A DNA stretch of 64,000 nucleotides from CALJTV01 sp034435835 (lineage in GTDB: Bacteria; Chloroflexota; Dehalococcoidia; GIF9; UBA5629), in NCBI GenBank assembly GCA_034435835.1, contig DAOTWF010000017.1:1-64000 (forward strand). Reading direction: 5' to 3'. The notes under the pieces are model-generated. The model was given only the letters and a program-made list of their open reading frames with translations, did no database searches and had not been told where the DNA came from. Positions 24,770 to 33,110 of this stretch are shown piece after piece (position 1 is the first letter of the stretch; each line of letters starts with the position of its first letter). Made by a program: the position numbers and the translations under genes.

Positions 24770-24868
24770 TCAGAGGTAGCAAAGAGAAACTGCTAGCGAG
24801 ATAGAGAGCGGGATACATAGATGTGCCAGCCGCAATTTGGCTGCTTGGCTGGCACGGAGTAAATAGCA
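24770..24868 (+). ncRNA. Second structured leader segment, class unknown
   Basis: Between the two near-identical terminators lies about 100 bases with clear structure. AGCA and TGCT can close a hairpin at 24777-24793, and GTGCCAGCC (24823-24831) pairs perfectly with GGCTGGCAC (24847-24855). The segment ends AATAGCAAAACCGACCC, the same 3' ending as the first riboswitch. The rest does not match the c-di-GMP-II consensus, so it is either a diverged second aptamer or a different RNA class. It could tune expression of the gene at 25013. Confidence 0.4.
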
Positions 24869-24901
24869 AAACCGACCCACTCAGGGTCGGTTTAGTTTTT
24901 T
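24869..24901 (+). terminator. Second terminator, near-copy of the first
   Basis: AAACCGACCC (24869-24878) pairs with GGGTCGGTTT (24884-24893), then AG and T6. Stem and tail are identical to the terminator at 24723, and both are followed by GTAAGG(A/G)GGTGA; only the loop differs (AAGCCG versus ACTCA). Confidence 0.85.
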
Positions 24902-25012
24902 GTAAGGGGGTGAATGTGTTCTGAACAAAGAAAAATTTTTGGACTGCAGGCCCGCTAGAAACGGAAAGACGGAGAAAGCTCATAGCAAACAAAAAAACAG
25001 CAAAGGGGTAAT

Positions 25013-26479
25013 ATGGAAAAAGCGAAAAACAAAAGGTTGTCTTTATTTAAGGTCGTGGCCGCACTGGCTATCGCAGCCCTATTTCTTGGTCCAGTGCTGG
25101 TCGGTTCTGTAGCCTATGCAGACGATGACGGTGGCGACAGCGGTAACACAAATGTCACCACCACCGACGCCGGCACCGCAGATACCGGAGGCGGCAATAC
25201 CACAGACACCAGCGGTGCCGATGCCAGTAGCACTGAAACTGGCGATGCCGATACCGGCAGTGTCACTCCAGCAGACTCAAACAGCGCCGGCGATAATGAA
25301 ACTAATAATTCGACAGATACTGCCGATGCTGATGCCACGGATAGCGCAAATGCCTGCACAAGCGACAGCAATGCCAACGGCAGCGATGGCAATGCTGAAA
25401 CCAGCGATGCCGGCGCAGATGCAGCAGACTGCTACACCGCGGAAATAGACCCTACTGAGGCAGTTGTCGGCGTGCCCACCGAGTTCACCATAACGGTAAC
25501 CAATGTGTACAGCGGTTCCGGCGATCCTAACATAGGAAAAGTCGCGGTAGCGGTTCCCGATAACTTCACCATAGATTCTGCTATCGCCAATACCCAAGGT
25601 GGATTCGCAAACTGGGTCGTGACAGTTTTTGGCCAGCTCATCACGGCAATAGCCCCGATATGGGGACAAACGCTGGGCTCCTCACCCGGCAATGAGCAGC
25701 AAGGGCAGATAGCGTTCACTGCCACAGCATCGGGCGAGGTCTGCAATACTTACGAATTCACCACCACAGCATATACCGCCGACCACGGCACGGGTAAGAA
25801 TCATGATAATGTCATTATCGGTGACCCAGACAGCCTAGCCGCGGGCGCTAGCCAGCCTACAGTACACGTCATCGGCAACAACGGCAATGGTGGTGACGAC
25901 GGCAATGGTGGTGACGACGGCAATGGTGGCGATTACGGCAATGGTGGCGATGAAGCCTCCCTTCGCGGTGGATTTGCCACAACGGTAGAACAGCCCGTCC
26001 TGACTATTGACCTGCTCGGTCATCATGCAGCGTATCCAGTAACTGCCGAAGGCGCGCTTCTGGAAAATGTGAGGCATACTAGTCCCGATGGCAGCCTTAC
26101 ACTGGAAATACCCACCGAAACGATAGTGCGGAATGCTGACGGGACACCAGCATATCTCAACACCGACTACGATGTGGTCGGCGAGCTGCTGATTGTCGCC
26201 CCGCCGGTGTCACCAAATAGCAAAAAGGTGGTGGCTTATCAGTTCTCACCCCCCGGTCTCAATTTCTCTCAGGGCGCAGCCACTTTGGTATTCAACTACA
26301 ACCCGGCAAATGTACCCGCTGGCGCTACGGTCACGTGGGCGTTCTACAATGACCGCAGCGGACTCTGGGAAACGATGGAGACAGCCGGTTACGTTGCTGC
26401 TGACACGCTGATGGCAAACACTATCGCTACAAAGATTATCACCAACAACTTTGACCGCGTTGCCGTCCTGGTTAGATAA
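25013..26479 (+). CDS. Secreted Asp/Thr/Ser-rich surface protein under tandem leader control
   Basis: 488 residues. A long signal peptide ends near residue 36 (VAYADDDG). Residues 38-145 are low-complexity, rich in Asp, Thr, Ser, Asn and Ala, and strongly acidic. Residues about 145-285 form a beta domain of the DUF11/conserved-repeat kind (PTEAVVGVPTEFTITVTNVY). A Gly/Asn/Asp linker with four six-residue GNGGD-type repeats follows. The C-terminal 170 residues (LTLEIPTETIVRNADGTPAY, AATLVFNYNPANVPAGATV) look like another beta sandwich. No sortase motif or C-terminal membrane helix is seen, so anchoring is unclear. GGGG precedes the ATG. It is probably an adhesin or extracellular matrix protein controlled by c-di-GMP. 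Confidence 0.82.
   Translation: MEKAKNKRLSLFKVVAALAIAALFLGPVLVGSVAYADDDGGDSGNTNVTTTDAGTADTGGGNTTDTSGADASSTETGDADTGSVTPADSNSAGDNETNNSTDTADADATDSANACTSDSNANGSDGNAETSDAGADAADCYTAEIDPTEAVVGVPTEFTITVTNVYSGSGDPNIGKVAVAVPDNFTIDSAIANTQGGFANWVVTVFGQLITAIAPIWGQTLGSSPGNEQQGQIAFTATASGEVCNTYEFTTTAYTADHGTGKNHDNVIIGDPDSLAAGASQPTVHVIGNNGNGGDDGNGGDDGNGGDYGNGGDEASLRGGFATTVEQPVLTIDLLGHHAAYPVTAEGALLENVRHTSPDGSLTLEIPTETIVRNADGTPAYLNTDYDVVGELLIVAPPVSPNSKKVVAYQFSPPGLNFSQGAATLVFNYNPANVPAGATVTWAFYNDRSGLWETMETAGYVAADTLMANTIATKIITNNFDRVAVLVR
25883..25954 (+). repeat. Four tandem 18-bp repeats inside the secreted-protein gene
   Basis: Units of GGCAATGGTGGTGACGAC occur at 25883, 25901, 25919 and 25937; the last two carry a few changes. 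Each encodes GNGGD plus one residue, forming the flexible linker of the surface protein. Length variation between strains is likely. Confidence 0.9.
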
Positions 26480-27483
26480 CTAACCAGCCTGTTCCTGAAG
26501 ACAGGCTCCTGGCAACCAAGAAGCTACCCCGGACACGGGGTAGCTTCTTATATTTGAGACTGCCACCACCCCATGGCTGCCGCTGCCCAGATATCGCCCT
26601 GACCAACTCAGTAACCTCGCCACTGTACCGACCACCCCCGTCGGCGTCTGTGATCGTATTAAACGCTAGCGCAGCAACTGCTGAGACATACGCCGCTGCC
26701 ACGGATGTCCCATTTTCACCACCCATAACCGTTGCCGGGCAGCGTGGGCAATATTTCGGCACCGGGAGCGTAGACAGCCACCCAATCTCCCCGCTTAGAC
26801 CCTTCCCACAAGGTACCATCTGGACAGAGAGCGCCCGCAGAAATAACCTCTGGATAACAGGCAGGATATACGTACGAGGATGTTATAGAGTTCCCCGTCG
26901 CCACAAGAACGACATCATGCTCCCGGGCACAGCGTATAGCTTCTCTCAATGATGTAGAGGTTGCTGGTATGGTAAGACTCAGGTCTATCACCCTAGCACC
27001 ATTGTCCACCGCCCACACAATTCCTTTAGCCACCGCCGAAGCCCACACCATCCCAGTATCATCCAGCCACCTTCACATTCAGCAGCCGTGCACTGGGCGC
27101 TGCCCCCGCTATTCCCACCCCGTTGTTGGCAGTAGCCGCAATGATCCCGGCAACATGCGTACCGTAACTGGCACGGTCGAGAACTGTGGGATTGTAAGAA
27201 GAGTTAACGCTGGCAACCACCTTCCCTTTAAGGTCTTCATGGTGCTCATCCATGCCGATGTCTAGCACGGCAACAAGCATATCCTCATCACCACCACCCG
27301 ACAGGTTCTGAATCCTGCCCAGTGCCCACTGCTTATCGACATAGACATCGTTAATAACCTAGACCTCCACACCGCTTGCTGTCCGGATTCCCACCCGTCA
27401 CCAGCACCAACCCACACGGAGCTCACAAGCTGCAACAAAGAGACCCGCAGTATTATCCCTGCGCTTTTCGGCAAATTGACCAT
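26472..27483 (-). pseudogene. Subtilisin-like S8 protease, disrupted in three places
   Basis: Read right to left, the pieces form one S8 protease. There is a hydrophobic N-terminus (from 27483). Then VAVLDIGMDEHHEDLKGKVV carries the catalytic Asp and ASYGTHVAGIIAATANNGVG the catalytic His. Next come IDLSLTIPATSTS and VVLVATGNS (oxyanion region), and finally NGTSVAAAYVSAVAAL with the catalytic Ser. These segments lie in different frames: a stop or shift near 27360, a shift near 27055 and another near 26740. All catalytic residues survive, so decay looks recent. The C-terminal frame runs into the terminator hairpin, so the true end was probably near 26555. Confidence 0.82.
26518..26549. terminator. 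Strong bidirectional terminator after the secreted-protein gene
   Basis: AAGAAGCTACCCCG (26518-26531) pairs perfectly with CGGGGTAGCTTCTT (26536-26549) around a four-base loop. It ends the secreted-protein transcript and also faces the minus-strand subtilisin pseudogene. Confidence 0.85.
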
Positions 27484-27585
27484 CTTTATAGCTTCTTGAG
27501 TCTAGGCTACGATTGTACCGAAGTTCAGGCACAGAGGCACTAGTTGGAGCTTAGGAAGAAAGCACTAGTGGCTCCCCAACCTACA

Positions 27586-27615
27586 TTGACCCCCAATACA
27601 CAAAAGGCTTATAAT
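27586..27615 (+). promoter_or_regulatory. Promoter for the purine operon
   Basis: TTGACC (27586-27591), 18-base spacer, perfect TATAAT (27610-27615). The ATG of purF is only about 15 bases from the expected start. No purine riboswitch or clear operator is visible. Confidence 0.65.
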
Positions 27616-27636
27616 GTGGCTGCTTGAAGCATACCG

Positions 27637-29058
27637 ATGCATGAAAGCTGCGGGATCTTTGGCGTCTACGCCCCGGGAATAGATGTCGCCCGAATCACCT
27701 TCTTCGGTCTCTATGCCCTCCAGCACCGCGGGCAGGAAAGCGCCGGCATCGCCACCGCCGACGGTACGGCTGTCTACATCCACACCTCCATGGGACTGGT
27801 CTCACAGGTGTTCACCGAGGAGGAACTAGCCCACCTTACAGGACATATCGCCATAGGCCATACCCGTTACTCCACCACTGGCTCCAGCCGCGCCACCAAT
27901 GCCCAGCCCATAATCGTCGAGTCCGGCTCCGCCATCCTCGCCCTGGCACACAACGGCAACATCGTGAATGCCAAGTTCCTCCGTGATGAGCTGGAACAGC
28001 AGGGACACAGCTTCAGCACCTCTACCGACTCCGAGGTCATCGGCTATCTCATCCTTTCCGCCACACAGCGGTCACCGATAGAGAAGATAAAGTACGCCAT
28101 GCGCCGCCTTCAGGGGGCTTACTCCCTGGTGATGATGACCAAGGACAAGATAATCGCCGTGCGCGACCCTATGGGCGTCCGCCCCCTGTGCCTGGGAAAA
28201 ATAGACGGCGGCTGGGTTATAGCCTCGGAGACCTGCGCCCTGGACCACATCGGCGCCCACTTCCTCAGAGAGGTCGAGCCCGGAGAGATAGTTGTCATAG
28301 ACAAAAACGGCTTAAAGAGCTTTAAAGAGGACTGGCACAACGTAAAGCGGGCGCTGTGCATCTTTGAATATATCTACTTCGCCCGCCCCGATAGCGTCAT
28401 CGAGGGCAGGCTGCTCTACCCGGCACGCCAGACGATGGGCGCCATCCTGGCGAGGGAGCACCCTGTGGAGGCTGACCTGGTCATGGGTGTGCCCGATTCC
28501 GCCACCGCCGCTGGCATCGGCTATGCCCTTGCCTCGAACATCCCCTATGCCGAGGGGCTAATCAAAAACCGCTATGTGGGGCGCACCTTCATCGAGCCCG
28601 ACCAGCGCCTCCGTGACCTGGGCGTGAAGCTGAAGTTCAACCCACTCTCCGACATTATCGCCGGGAAGAGGCTGGTGGTGGTGGACGATTCCATCGTCCG
28701 TGGCACCACCACCCCTAGGGTGGTCAACTTGCTAAGAAGGGCTGGTGCCAAAGAGGTCCACCTGCGCATCTGCGCACCCCCTATCCGTTACCCCTGCTTC
28801 TTCGGCGTGGACATGGCAACCAAGTGGGAACTCATCGCCGCCCACAAGACCATACCAGAGATCAGGGACGCCATCGGCGCCGACTCCTTGGGCTATATCA
28901 GCATCGAGGGGCTGATAGAGGCCGTCGGCTTGCCCAGAAACATCTTCTGTCTCGCCTGCTTCACCGGTGATTACCCAGTCCCGGTCCAGCTTGAAATGGA
29001 CAAGCTCGCCCTCGAAGTCTTGCCCTCAGGAAGGCTGAGTGAGGTCGGAACGGAGTAA
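27637..29058 (+). CDS. purF: Amidophosphoribosyltransferase
   Basis: 473 residues of the Bacillus type. A short propeptide MHES precedes the nucleophile Cys5 (CGIFGVYAPG) of the glutaminase domain. The PRTase domain has VVVDDSIVRGTTTPRVV. Cys residues in CAPPIRYPCFFG and in FCLACFTG match the ligands of the oxygen-sensitive [4Fe-4S] cluster. It makes 5-phosphoribosylamine from PRPP and glutamine, the first step of purine synthesis. It is first of purF-purM-purH, and its end overlaps purM by 20 bases. Confidence 0.96.
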   Translation: MHESCGIFGVYAPGIDVARITFFGLYALQHRGQESAGIATADGTAVYIHTSMGLVSQVFTEEELAHLTGHIAIGHTRYSTTGSSRATNAQPIIVESGSAILALAHNGNIVNAKFLRDELEQQGHSFSTSTDSEVIGYLILSATQRSPIEKIKYAMRRLQGAYSLVMMTKDKIIAVRDPMGVRPLCLGKIDGGWVIASETCALDHIGAHFLREVEPGEIVVIDKNGLKSFKEDWHNVKRALCIFEYIYFARPDSVIEGRLLYPARQTMGAILAREHPVEADLVMGVPDSATAAGIGYALASNIPYAEGLIKNRYVGRTFIEPDQRLRDLGVKLKFNPLSDIIAGKRLVVVDDSIVRGTTTPRVVNLLRRAGAKEVHLRICAPPIRYPCFFGVDMATKWELIAAHKTIPEIRDAIGADSLGYISIEGLIEAVGLPRNIFCLACFTGDYPVPVQLEMDKLALEVLPSGRLSEVGTE

Positions 29059-30064
29059 CGCCTACCGCGCTGCCGGCGTTGACATCCCCTCTGCAGACAG
29101 GGCGAAGAGGTTCATCAAGCGCCTTGCCCACCTCACCTTTACACCCGGCGTGCTCACAGACATCGGCTTCTTCGGGGGACTCTACCAGCTTGAAGGATAC
29201 CAGCAGCCCGTCCTCGTCACCAGCACCGACGGCGTCGGCACCAAACTGAAGATCGCCTCCCTGCTCAATAAACACGATACCGTAGGCATCGATCTGGTGA
29301 ACCATTGCGTCAACGATATCCTCACCTGTGGCGCCAGTCCGCTGTTCTTCCTTGACTATATCGCCATGGGAAGGCTGATGCCGGAAAAAGTAGCCAACAT
29401 CGTCAGCGGGCTTGCCCATGCCTGCAAGGCGGTGGGCTGTGCCCTCATCGGCGGTGAGACCGCCGAGATGCCCGGCGTTTATCAGGGGGAGGACTATGAT
29501 TTGGTGGGCTTCATCGTCGGCGCCGTTGAGAAGGACAGAATCATCTACGGTAACTCCATCGCCGCCGGCGACCTCGTCCTCGGCATCCCCTCCAGCGGCT
29601 TGCATACCAACGGCTACTCGCTGGTGCGCAAGACCTTCAACATCGCCGATGACCCCACACCCCTCCACAGGCACTACCCTGAGCTGGGGCGGACGCTGGG
29701 TGAGGAGCTCCTCGAGCCCCACCGCTGCTACTATCACGAACTGAAGCCGGTGTTGCACCTCATCAAGGGGCTTGCCCACATCACCGGCGGTGGCTTCGAG
29801 GGCAATATACCCAGGGTGCTGCCGCGCGGTCTGGCTGCCCAGATAGACAAAGGCTCCTGGCAGGTGCCGCCGATATTCAGGCTGGTGCAGGAGCTGGGCA
29901 ATGTCTCCGATGCCGAGATGTACCGTGTGTTCAACATGGGCATCGGCATGGCTGTCATCTGCTCGCCCGAGCAAGCTCCAGAGCTGCTTAACCGCTTGCC
30001 ACATTCCAGGAAAATTGGTAAAGTTATCCCCGCAAAGGGGCGCAAACGTATAATTTTTTCCTGA
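29039..30064 (+). CDS. purM: Phosphoribosylformylglycinamidine cyclo-ligase
   Basis: 341 residues. It starts at GTG 29039 inside the purF end and gives SNAYRAAGVDI, the conserved PurM beginning. ATP-grasp-like AIRS motifs are present: TSTDGVGTKLKIA, HCVNDILTCGASPLFFLDY, LIGGETAEMPGVY and HITGGGFEGNIPR. It closes the imidazole ring of AIR in purine synthesis. No other start is possible without losing the conserved N-terminus. Seventeen bases separate it from purH. Confidence 0.95.
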   Translation: MRSERSNAYRAAGVDIPSADRAKRFIKRLAHLTFTPGVLTDIGFFGGLYQLEGYQQPVLVTSTDGVGTKLKIASLLNKHDTVGIDLVNHCVNDILTCGASPLFFLDYIAMGRLMPEKVANIVSGLAHACKAVGCALIGGETAEMPGVYQGEDYDLVGFIVGAVEKDRIIYGNSIAAGDLVLGIPSSGLHTNGYSLVRKTFNIADDPTPLHRHYPELGRTLGEELLEPHRCYYHELKPVLHLIKGLAHITGGGFEGNIPRVLPRGLAAQIDKGSWQVPPIFRLVQELGNVSDAEMYRVFNMGIGMAVICSPEQAPELLNRLPHSRKIGKVIPAKGRKRIIFS

Positions 30065-30081
30065 AGGAGGTATCCCCAAAT

Positions 30082-31617
30082 ATGCGTGCCATACTCAGCG
30101 TCTCCGACAAGACGGGACTCATCAGCTTCGCCCGCCAGCTCACTGAGCTCGGCGTGGAGATCTACAGCACCGGCGGCACCAAGAAATCGCTGGAGGACAG
30201 CGGACTGAAGGTCCACAGCATCTCCGAGCTCACCGGCTTCCCCGAGATACTCGATGGCAGGGTGAAGACACTCCACCCCGTTGTCCACGGGGGCATCCTT
30301 GCCCGTCGCGACCTCCCCCGTCACATGGGCGAGCTTGCCCAGCTCAACATCCGCCCCATAGACATGGTGGTGGTCAACCTCTACCCCTTCGTCCAGACGG
30401 TGACCAGGCCACATGTCTCTCTGGAGGAAGCGCTGGAAAATATAGACATCGGCGGCCCCACTATGATCCGCGCCGCCGCCAAAAACTTTCCCTCAGTAAT
30501 CGTGGTGGTCGACCCACAGGACTACAATACGGTGATAGAACAATTGAGTCGGGGAGACCTCTCTCTTGAGGAGAGAAAGAGACTTGCTCAGAAGGCTTTC
30601 CAGCACGTCGCCCTGTACGACACCGCCATCGCCGAATACCTAAGAGGCGAAAATAACCTCTTCCCGCAGGAATTTACCATCGGCATGAGGAAGCTCTATG
30701 ACCTGCGCTATGGCGAGAACCCGCACCAGAAAGCCGCCTTCTATGCCCTTCAGAGCGTTAAACTAAGGTCGTCAGGGATGACCGCAGCGAAACTGCTCAG
30801 CGGTCCCGAACTCTCCTTCAATAACATTCTCGATTTAGAGGCTGCCTGGAACGCCGCCTGTGACTTCGATGGTCCTACCGTGGCTATCGTGAAGCACAAC
30901 AACCCTTGTGGGCTGTGCACCAACCCGGACATCGTCGAGGCTTACAAAAGAGCACTGGCTGGTGACCCCGTCTCCGCCTTCGGCGGCATCGTCGCCTGCA
31001 ACCACCCTATAGACGATAGACTGGCTGCCGAGATAGACAAGACCCACTACGACTGCATCATCGCCCCGGAATACAGCCACGGGGCGCTGGAACTCTTCCA
31101 GAAGAAAAAGAGCCTCCGTCTGGTGCTGCTGCCGCTGCAGCCTGCAAACAACAGGGTGCGCCGGCTCGACTTCCGTCAGGTGAACGGCGGCTTTCTCGTC
31201 CAGGAGGCTGATTACTATACCGAGGAGGAGTTCAAGCCCCGCGTCGTCTCCAAGCGCCCGCCCACCGAAGCCGAGATGCGCGATATGCTCTTCGCCTGGA
31301 AGGCGGTGAAGCACATTAAGTCCAACGCTATCGTGCTCGCCAAGGACAGTACTCTCCTCGGCATGGGCGCAGGACAGCCCAACCGGGTGACCAGCGTGGA
31401 ACTTTCGCTGAAACGTGCTGGCGAGCAGGCTAGGGGGAGCGTGCTCGCCTCGGACGCCATGATACCCTTCCCCGATACCGTCGAGGTGGCAGCACAGGGC
31501 GGCGTCACCGCCGTCATCCAGACCGGTGGCTCGGTGCGGGATCAGGAGGTAATCGCCACCGCCGATAAGTACAATATGGCGATGGTGTTCACCGGCATAA
31601 GACATTTCAGACATTAA
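30082..31617 (+). CDS. purH: Bifunctional AICAR transformylase/IMP cyclohydrolase
   Basis: 511 residues, normal length. The IMP cyclohydrolase (MGS-like) domain at 1-130 has SVSDKTGLISFARQL and GRVKTLHPVVHGGIL. The transformylase domain includes LRYGENPHQKAAFY and VKHNNPCGLC. The final steps of IMP synthesis are thus encoded. A strong AAGGAGG lies 8 bases before the ATG. Confidence 0.96.
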   Translation: MRAILSVSDKTGLISFARQLTELGVEIYSTGGTKKSLEDSGLKVHSISELTGFPEILDGRVKTLHPVVHGGILARRDLPRHMGELAQLNIRPIDMVVVNLYPFVQTVTRPHVSLEEALENIDIGGPTMIRAAAKNFPSVIVVVDPQDYNTVIEQLSRGDLSLEERKRLAQKAFQHVALYDTAIAEYLRGENNLFPQEFTIGMRKLYDLRYGENPHQKAAFYALQSVKLRSSGMTAAKLLSGPELSFNNILDLEAAWNAACDFDGPTVAIVKHNNPCGLCTNPDIVEAYKRALAGDPVSAFGGIVACNHPIDDRLAAEIDKTHYDCIIAPEYSHGALELFQKKKSLRLVLLPLQPANNRVRRLDFRQVNGGFLVQEADYYTEEEFKPRVVSKRPPTEAEMRDMLFAWKAVKHIKSNAIVLAKDSTLLGMGAGQPNRVTSVELSLKRAGEQARGSVLASDAMIPFPDTVEVAAQGGVTAVIQTGGSVRDQEVIATADKYNMAMVFTGIRHFRH

Positions 31618-31626
31618 GGGTAAGGT

Positions 31627-32019
31627 ATGACCAGGAAGACAGGAGCTAGAAAGGTTATCCCGAACTCAGGCAGCGGTTGTCAGGGGCTGCCAGCACCGGA
31701 GGTGTTCATCGTTAACAGGGAAAGCATCCTCGCCACCCGCCGCAAGCTAGACGAGCCGGGCAAGCTGGCTGAGGTCATCAAAGACGTAAAGAAGATGCTG
31801 GAGATAAAGGACGTGCTCCTATGGCGCTCTGACGGGCTGGCGACCTGCTGTGGCCCACTAACCAGTCTCACCTCCTGCCTCGCCTGCGAGGTCGATTTGC
31901 TGCAGCGCACGCTGGCGGCGCTGGAAGAAGGCAACAAAAACAGGGCTGCCAGCCTGCTCGATGAGTACGCCCACCTGCTGGAGGTAAACCGTGAGCCACC
32001 GGAACCCCGGTATCGCTGA
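31627..32019 (+). CDS. Small Cys-rich protein, unrecognised
   Basis: 130 residues, starting 9 bases after purH. The first 30 residues are basic. The body is helical (LAEVIKDVKKMLEIKDVLLW) with a short motif CCGPLTSLTSCLACEVD holding four Cys, then an acidic, Leu-rich helix. No signal peptide or membrane segment is present. The Cys cluster may hold a metal or a disulfide. Its end overlaps the GalT-like gene by 29 bases, so it is translated together with that enzyme and may be an accessory subunit or regulator of it. I do not recognise a family. Confidence 0.65.
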   Translation: MTRKTGARKVIPNSGSGCQGLPAPEVFIVNRESILATRRKLDEPGKLAEVIKDVKKMLEIKDVLLWRSDGLATCCGPLTSLTSCLACEVDLLQRTLAALEEGNKNRAASLLDEYAHLLEVNREPPEPRYR

Positions 32020-33094
32020 ACTTGACAAACTGTCCGAGGCGCTTCCTGAGGGGACGAAAGCCCTTCTCCATCGCATCTTCTCCATCACCTTCACCTCAGG
32101 CGTCTGCCAGCCCACCGAGGCCATGTCCCCCTGGATAGAGAGGCAGTTCGGCTCGGTGGAGGCAGTCTGTCAGCAGCGCGTCATCAAAATCACCAACCTC
32201 GTCACCTTCGAGGGTGCTATCTTTAACCCCCTCCGCGCCCTCCGCCCCCGCCAGTTTGAGGATAGACTGAAGGTAGAGGCAACCATCCTCGATAGGGCTA
32301 AGGACGATCCCCTGGCAAGCCCCCTCACCGATACCCCCGAAGACCCCTTCGGCAGGATAGAGGGCAAATACTGCATCACTGCCAGTAACATCGCCAAATA
32401 CGACGAGTTCCATGGGCTGATAATTTTCAAGGACTACAACCCCCTCGCCTTCACCAAAGAGAAGGTGGTGGACTACCTGGACACCGCCTGGCGCTGGGCG
32501 CAGAGGGCGCACGAATACGACCCCTCGGCGAAGTATTTCTTCTTTGTGTGGAACTCGCTGAAGAAAGCCGGCGCCAGCCTCGCCCACGGGCACGCCCAAG
32601 TGGTGCTGGGCAGGGGCAGCCATTACGCCAAAATAGAGGCGCTGCGCCGGGCAGCCCTGGGCTACCGCGAAAGGTACGGCTCCAATTACTTCGACGACCT
32701 TTTTCAGGTGCACCGCGAACTGGGGCTGGGCATGGAAAAGGACAGAATCAGGACATTCGTCTACCTCACGCCGATAAAGGAGAAGGAGACCATCATTCTC
32801 GCCTCCAGCTTCAGCGACGACGCCTTCCGCGAGCAGGTCTACGAGGTACTCGCCTGCTTCCGTGACCGCATGCACGTCACCGCCTTCAATGTGGGCATCG
32901 CCACCCCACCCCTAAGCCCCACGCTGGAAAACTGGGAGGGCTTCCCCGTCATCGCCAGGATGGTTGACCGCGGCTACCCCTGGGACGGCTCCTCAGACTT
33001 CGGCACCATGGAACTCTTCGCCGCCAGCATCATCTCCAGCGACCCCTTTGAGGTAGCCCACGAGCTCAAAACGGTTCTGATCGCTGCCCATTAA
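31991..33094 (+). CDS. GalT/HIT-superfamily nucleotidyltransferase-like protein
   Basis: 367 residues from GTG 31991, which overlaps the previous gene. The HIT-like active motif AHGHAQ (HxHxQ) is present in ASLAHGHAQVVL near residue 205, preceded by FFVWNSLKKAGAS. Lower motifs such as HGLIIFKDYNPL and FDDLFQVHRELGLGMEK fit a two-domain galactose-1-phosphate uridylyltransferase or Ap4A phosphorylase relative. The substrate is not fixed; the neighbours (purH, nicotinate salvage) point to a nucleotide or dinucleotide rather than a sugar. Confidence 0.75.
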   Translation: MSHRNPGIAELDKLSEALPEGTKALLHRIFSITFTSGVCQPTEAMSPWIERQFGSVEAVCQQRVIKITNLVTFEGAIFNPLRALRPRQFEDRLKVEATILDRAKDDPLASPLTDTPEDPFGRIEGKYCITASNIAKYDEFHGLIIFKDYNPLAFTKEKVVDYLDTAWRWAQRAHEYDPSAKYFFFVWNSLKKAGASLAHGHAQVVLGRGSHYAKIEALRRAALGYRERYGSNYFDDLFQVHRELGLGMEKDRIRTFVYLTPIKEKETIILASSFSDDAFREQVYEVLACFRDRMHVTAFNVGIATPPLSPTLENWEGFPVIARMVDRGYPWDGSSDFGTMELFAASIISSDPFEVAHELKTVLIAAH

Positions 33095-33110
33095 GAAAAG
33101 GAGGCAAAAG

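Noticed and set aside
24770..24868. Calling the second leader segment a second c-di-GMP-II riboswitch
   Set aside because: Only its last dozen bases match; the UAAAUUGG-CACUU core and its partner are missing.
25883..25954. CRISPR-like short repeats
   Set aside because: Head-to-tail 18-bp repeats without spacers, in frame inside a coding region.
28961..30079. Long antisense open frame (about 370 codons) opposite purF/purM
   Set aside because: The plus strand carries clear PurF and PurM; GC-rich codon bias leaves the opposite strand open. No motif or ribosome-binding site is present.
31991..33094. Naming this gene galT
   Set aside because: Only the superfamily motif HGHAQ is clear and the neighbours are nucleotide genes, not Leloir-pathway genes.
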